From Thermoplasmata archaeon (lineage in GTDB: Archaea; Thermoplasmatota; DAOVMN01), in assembly GCA_030630685.1 (NCBI GenBank), contig DAOVMN010000066.1, positions 1 to 8,958 on the forward strand: 8,958 bases of DNA, written 5' to 3'. Under the pieces are notes generated by a model, which saw only the letters and a program-made list of their open reading frames with translations, did no database searches and was not told where the DNA came from. Below, in pieces: positions 7,395 through 8,958 of this stretch. A program made the position numbers and the translations under genes. Within the stretch, counting starts at the first letter, position 1; each line of letters starts with the position of its first letter.

Positions 7395-7398
7395 GGAA

Positions 7399-7405
7399 AT
7401 CACCC
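7399..7405 (-). promoter_or_regulatory. Shine-Dalgarno site that decides the dadD start
   Basis: The minus strand reads GGGTGAT, a good match to the archaeal anti-SD complement GGAGGTGATC. It ends 4 nt before TTG 7394. The upstream candidate GTG 7421 has only a GGGGA abutting it. Confidence 0.5.
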
Positions 7406-7485
7406 TTTGGGAAAAATCCACTCCCCTACATAACTCTTTTGGTGAAAAGAATAGACCGTTGGCTTCCTGTCAAAGCAAGAGTCAG

Positions 7486-7570
7486 GTGGTGCCCGAGGGA
7501 GTAGGTGGTTAATGCAAAGAAAAAATAAGGAGATGTGTTAAAAAAATCGGTGATGGTACTCGGGCACCAC
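7486..7570. repeat. Perfect 12-bp inverted repeat in the dphB-dadD intergenic region
   Basis: The plus strand has GTGGTGCCCGAG at 7486-7497 and its exact reverse complement CTCGGGCACCAC at 7559-7570, separated by 61 nt. With a one-base bulge the outer ends extend by CAG/CTG. The interior holds two T-tracts (minus strand). The right arm begins 2 nt after the dphB stop. It could be an RNA stem at the dphB 3' end, a binding site pair, or ends of a tiny mobile remnant. Confidence 0.6.
7520..7546 (-). terminator. Double oligo-T terminator after dphB
   Basis: On the minus strand a T7 run (7546-7540) and then a T6 run followed by CTTT (7525-7520 and onward) lie about 27-53 nt after the dphB stop. 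Paired T-tracts are typical of archaeal termination. They lie between the arms of the 12-bp inverted repeat. Confidence 0.55.
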
Positions 7571-7572
7571 TG

Positions 7573-8376
7573 TTACATTTTCAAGCTGATATTTATAGTT
7601 TTTGTCGAATGTGAGCGAAACATCTCTAACATCTCTTTCTCCATAAAATGACATCCCCCTGGCACCACAACGGAGTGAAGCGGTGGTCCAAAATCCGTTT
7701 CCATCCCTTCCTTCAGGGTACCGTACCACAAAAACGGCTCCTCAGATCCCGCTCTTGCCACTACCGCTATCTCCCTTTCCCGAGTGAGTATACCCTTACC
7801 AATCTTGCCTTCCATCCTCGAAAGTAGACGCAGCCCTTCGGTAGCGGTCATGGAGTAATCCCGATCCGTCCTGATGTCAAGGAGTACCAGTGTGTGAAGC
7901 CCCTGGTCGAGGTTGTTGAAAATGATGTCATAGGGGCTGGTGGGGAAGTAGTCCTTTTCAGGCCTGGCCAGTGTGGTGGTGCGTCCGAACTTGTAGGGCT
8001 GAAGGCCAAGAAGCCCTGGGACCGCGGTAAAGATAGAGGATGAATGGATAATCCTCACCGGAATTCCCCTTCGCATTGCCTCGATCCTAAGGGACTGATG
8101 GGTGGTGGCAGACATGGGATCCCCGGCGGTGAGAAGTACGGTATCCCCCTTAGCGGACGATTCAAGGAGTATCCTCTCCCCTTCAACCTCCTCACGAGAT
8201 AAGACCTTCACTTGCTTCCCAAGAAACTCTTCAATCTCACTTAGGGTACTCCCCTGAAGCCTCGAGGTATAGAACTCGGCAAAAACATAATCCGCACCTT
8301 CAACCAGTTCCTTTCCCCGCACAGATATGTCCTTGACAGAATAAAAACCAAGACCAATAAAATAAAGCATCCCCAT
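7573..8376 (-). CDS. dphB: Diphthine synthase (SAM-dependent EF-2 diphthamide methyltransferase)
   Basis: DphB methylates the 3-amino-3-carboxypropyl-histidine of elongation factor 2 using S-adenosylmethionine, the second step of diphthamide synthesis in archaea. The 267 residues match the family length. Family hallmarks are the N-terminal MLYFIGLGFYSVKDIS strand, the ADYVFAEFYTS segment, the SAM-site block LLTAGDPMSATTH (about 81-93), IIHSSSIFTAVPGLLGLQPYKFG, and the late SVVVPGGCHFMEKEML. The fold is that of the tetrapyrrole methylase (class III) group. ATG 8376 is used here. ATG 8370 gives the more usual MLYFIGLG N-terminus and lies at a comfortable distance from GGTGAG (8384-8379), so either may be right. 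The upstream acidic-protein gene ends 73 nt earlier with no strong T-run between, so co-transcription is possible. T-tracts follow the stop. Confidence 0.96.
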   Translation of the reverse strand: MGMLYFIGLGFYSVKDISVRGKELVEGADYVFAEFYTSRLQGSTLSEIEEFLGKQVKVLSREEVEGERILLESSAKGDTVLLTAGDPMSATTHQSLRIEAMRRGIPVRIIHSSSIFTAVPGLLGLQPYKFGRTTTLARPEKDYFPTSPYDIIFNNLDQGLHTLVLLDIRTDRDYSMTATEGLRLLSRMEGKIGKGILTREREIAVVARAGSEEPFLWYGTLKEGMETDFGPPLHSVVVPGGCHFMEKEMLEMFRSHSTKTINISLKM

Positions 8377-8378
8377 CT

Positions 8379-8384
8379 TCTCAC
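8379..8384 (-). promoter_or_regulatory. Shine-Dalgarno site of dphB
   Basis: The minus strand reads GGTGAG, ending 2 nt before ATG 8376 and 8 nt before ATG 8370. The spacing slightly favours the second ATG, which also gives the family-typical N-terminus. Confidence 0.45.
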
Positions 8385-8449
8385 CGCTTCTTGAGGTTAT
8401 GACAGCAAGGCTTAATCAACTCCCCGAGATATTGGGAAAATGAGCTTCC

Positions 8450-8958
8450 TTATATCTCAAGAAGATTCTCTAAATCGTCGTTCCATTTCTTCCACCAACT
8501 CTCGGTCTCCACTTTGGAGGCCTTAAATCTCCTCACGATCTCCTCTGAAATGATCTTGTTCTCGATTTCTGGAATGTCCTCCATCAGGATATTCTCAATG
8601 TCCTCCCTCTGCATTGCAAGGTCAGGCATCTCGGGTTCCTTTTGTGGCACCTCGGGCGGTAGCTCAGGCTCCTCTTGTGGTATTTCGGGTTCTTCGGCAG
8701 GTAGCTCGGGTTCCTCTTGTGGTATTTCGGGTTCTTCGGCAGGTAACTCAGGTTCCTCGGGAGCTATCTCTTGGTCCACCTGTAGCGGTATCTCCGTCTC
8801 GGTAGGCGGCATCTCAGGTTCCTCTACAGGCATGGGTGGCAATTCAGGTTCTTCGGCAGGTAGCTCAGGCTCCGCGGGGGCTATCTCTTGGTCCACCTGT
8901 AGCGGTATCTCCGTCTCGGTAGGTGGCAACTCAGGGGGACTCTCAGGCTCCGCGGGAG
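8450..8958 (-). CDS. Acidic Pro/Glu-repeat protein of unknown function (5' end missing)
   Basis: I do not recognise this protein. The frame is open to the window edge, and a TTG at 8929 lies within the repeat region, so the real start is outside. The visible part begins with about 120 residues of Pro/Glu-rich repeats made of ELPAEEPEIPQEEP-like units and two copies of a TETEIPLQVDQEIAP block. It ends in a non-repetitive, probably helical tail of about 55 residues containing DIENILMEDIPEIENKI and ESWWKKWNDDLENLLEI. The repeats are strongly acidic and likely extended and disordered. This would suit a spacer, a linker to a membrane or surface domain encoded upstream, or a protein-interaction arm. 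No Cys, signal peptide or membrane span is visible. The tryptophan-rich tail may be a docking motif. Expression with dphB, 73 nt downstream, is possible. Confidence 0.7.
   Translation of the reverse strand, partial: PAEPESPPELPPTETEIPLQVDQEIAPAEPELPAEEPELPPMPVEEPEMPPTETEIPLQVDQEIAPEEPELPAEEPEIPQEEPELPAEEPEIPQEEPELPPEVPQKEPEMPDLAMQREDIENILMEDIPEIENKIISEEIVRRFKASKVETESWWKKWNDDLENLLEI
8671..8754 (-). repeat. 42-bp tandem repeat (two near-identical copies)
   Basis: Copies begin at plus-strand 8671 and 8713 with CCTCTTGTGGTATTTCGGGT. Each encodes a 14-residue unit of the ELPAEEPEIPQEEP type. Phase is kept (42 = 14 codons), so copy-number change would not break the frame. Confidence 0.8.
8764..8958 (-). 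repeat. 117-bp higher-order repeat (two copies, second cut by the edge)
   Basis: The plus-strand stretch beginning CTATCTCTTGGTCCACCTGT occurs at 8764 and again at 8881, a period of 117 nt or 39 codons. The following bases, encoding the TETEIPLQVDQEIAP block, are nearly identical. The copies also share the CTCAGGCTCCGCGGG segment. The period is in frame and holds smaller Pro/Glu units within it. Confidence 0.75.

Noticed and set aside
7538..7729. 63-codon minus-strand ORF overlapping the 3' end of dphB in another frame
   Set aside because: It lies within the conserved C-terminal dphB coding sequence, and its product has no recognisable features.
8377..8449. Promoter for dphB in the 73-nt gap (minus-strand TTGATTAAG near 8412-8420)
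   Set aside because: The match to a TATA box is weak and its spacing would leave a very short leader; co-transcription with the upstream gene is as likely.
8450..8958. Repeat array at the right edge as a CRISPR candidate
   Set aside because: Repeats are in frame, encode regular Pro/Glu units, and have no constant-length unique spacers.

Overview
The window is a stretch of an archaeal chromosome. The main marker is a nearly complete-looking 1,152-residue large subunit (DP2) of the archaea-specific replicative DNA polymerase D. This points to a euryarchaeote in the broad sense, or another PolD-bearing archaeal lineage, and away from Crenarchaeota. Diphthine synthase (DphB) and a 5'-deoxyadenosine/SAH/MTA deaminase of the DadD/MtaD type agree with this. 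Features that look archaeal include TATA-like boxes about 26 nt ahead of start codons and oligo-T tracts after genes. I cannot name the genus.

Layout. Left edge to 1488 (+ strand): a two-gene AbiE-type toxin-antitoxin locus, consisting of an AbiEi-like winged-helix regulator cut by the window edge and an AbiEii-like nucleotidyltransferase. It is visibly AT-richer than the rest and runs convergently to everything else, so it looks like an acquired module. From 1510 to the right edge all genes are on the minus strand. In transcription order they are: an acidic Pro/Glu-repeat protein cut by the right edge (8958-8450), dphB (8376-7573), an intergenic region with oligo-T tracts and a 12-bp inverted repeat, the dadD-like amidohydrolase (7394-6132), an oligo-T tract and a TATA-like promoter, a basic 303-residue protein built from three clear repeats plus one degenerate one (5992-5081), polC (5090-1632, overlapping the previous gene by 10 nt), and a possible 39-codon ORF starting 2 nt after the polC stop.

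How the genes may work together. The 303-residue repeat protein and polC appear to form one transcription unit with overlapping ends. That makes the repeat protein, which I do not recognise, a candidate PolD- or DNA-associated factor; this is the most interesting item in the window. DphB uses S-adenosylmethionine and releases SAH, and the neighbouring DadD-like enzyme can clear SAH and other 5'-substituted adenosines, so the pair is metabolically sensible even though terminator-like tracts separate them. The TA module shows no functional link to its neighbours.
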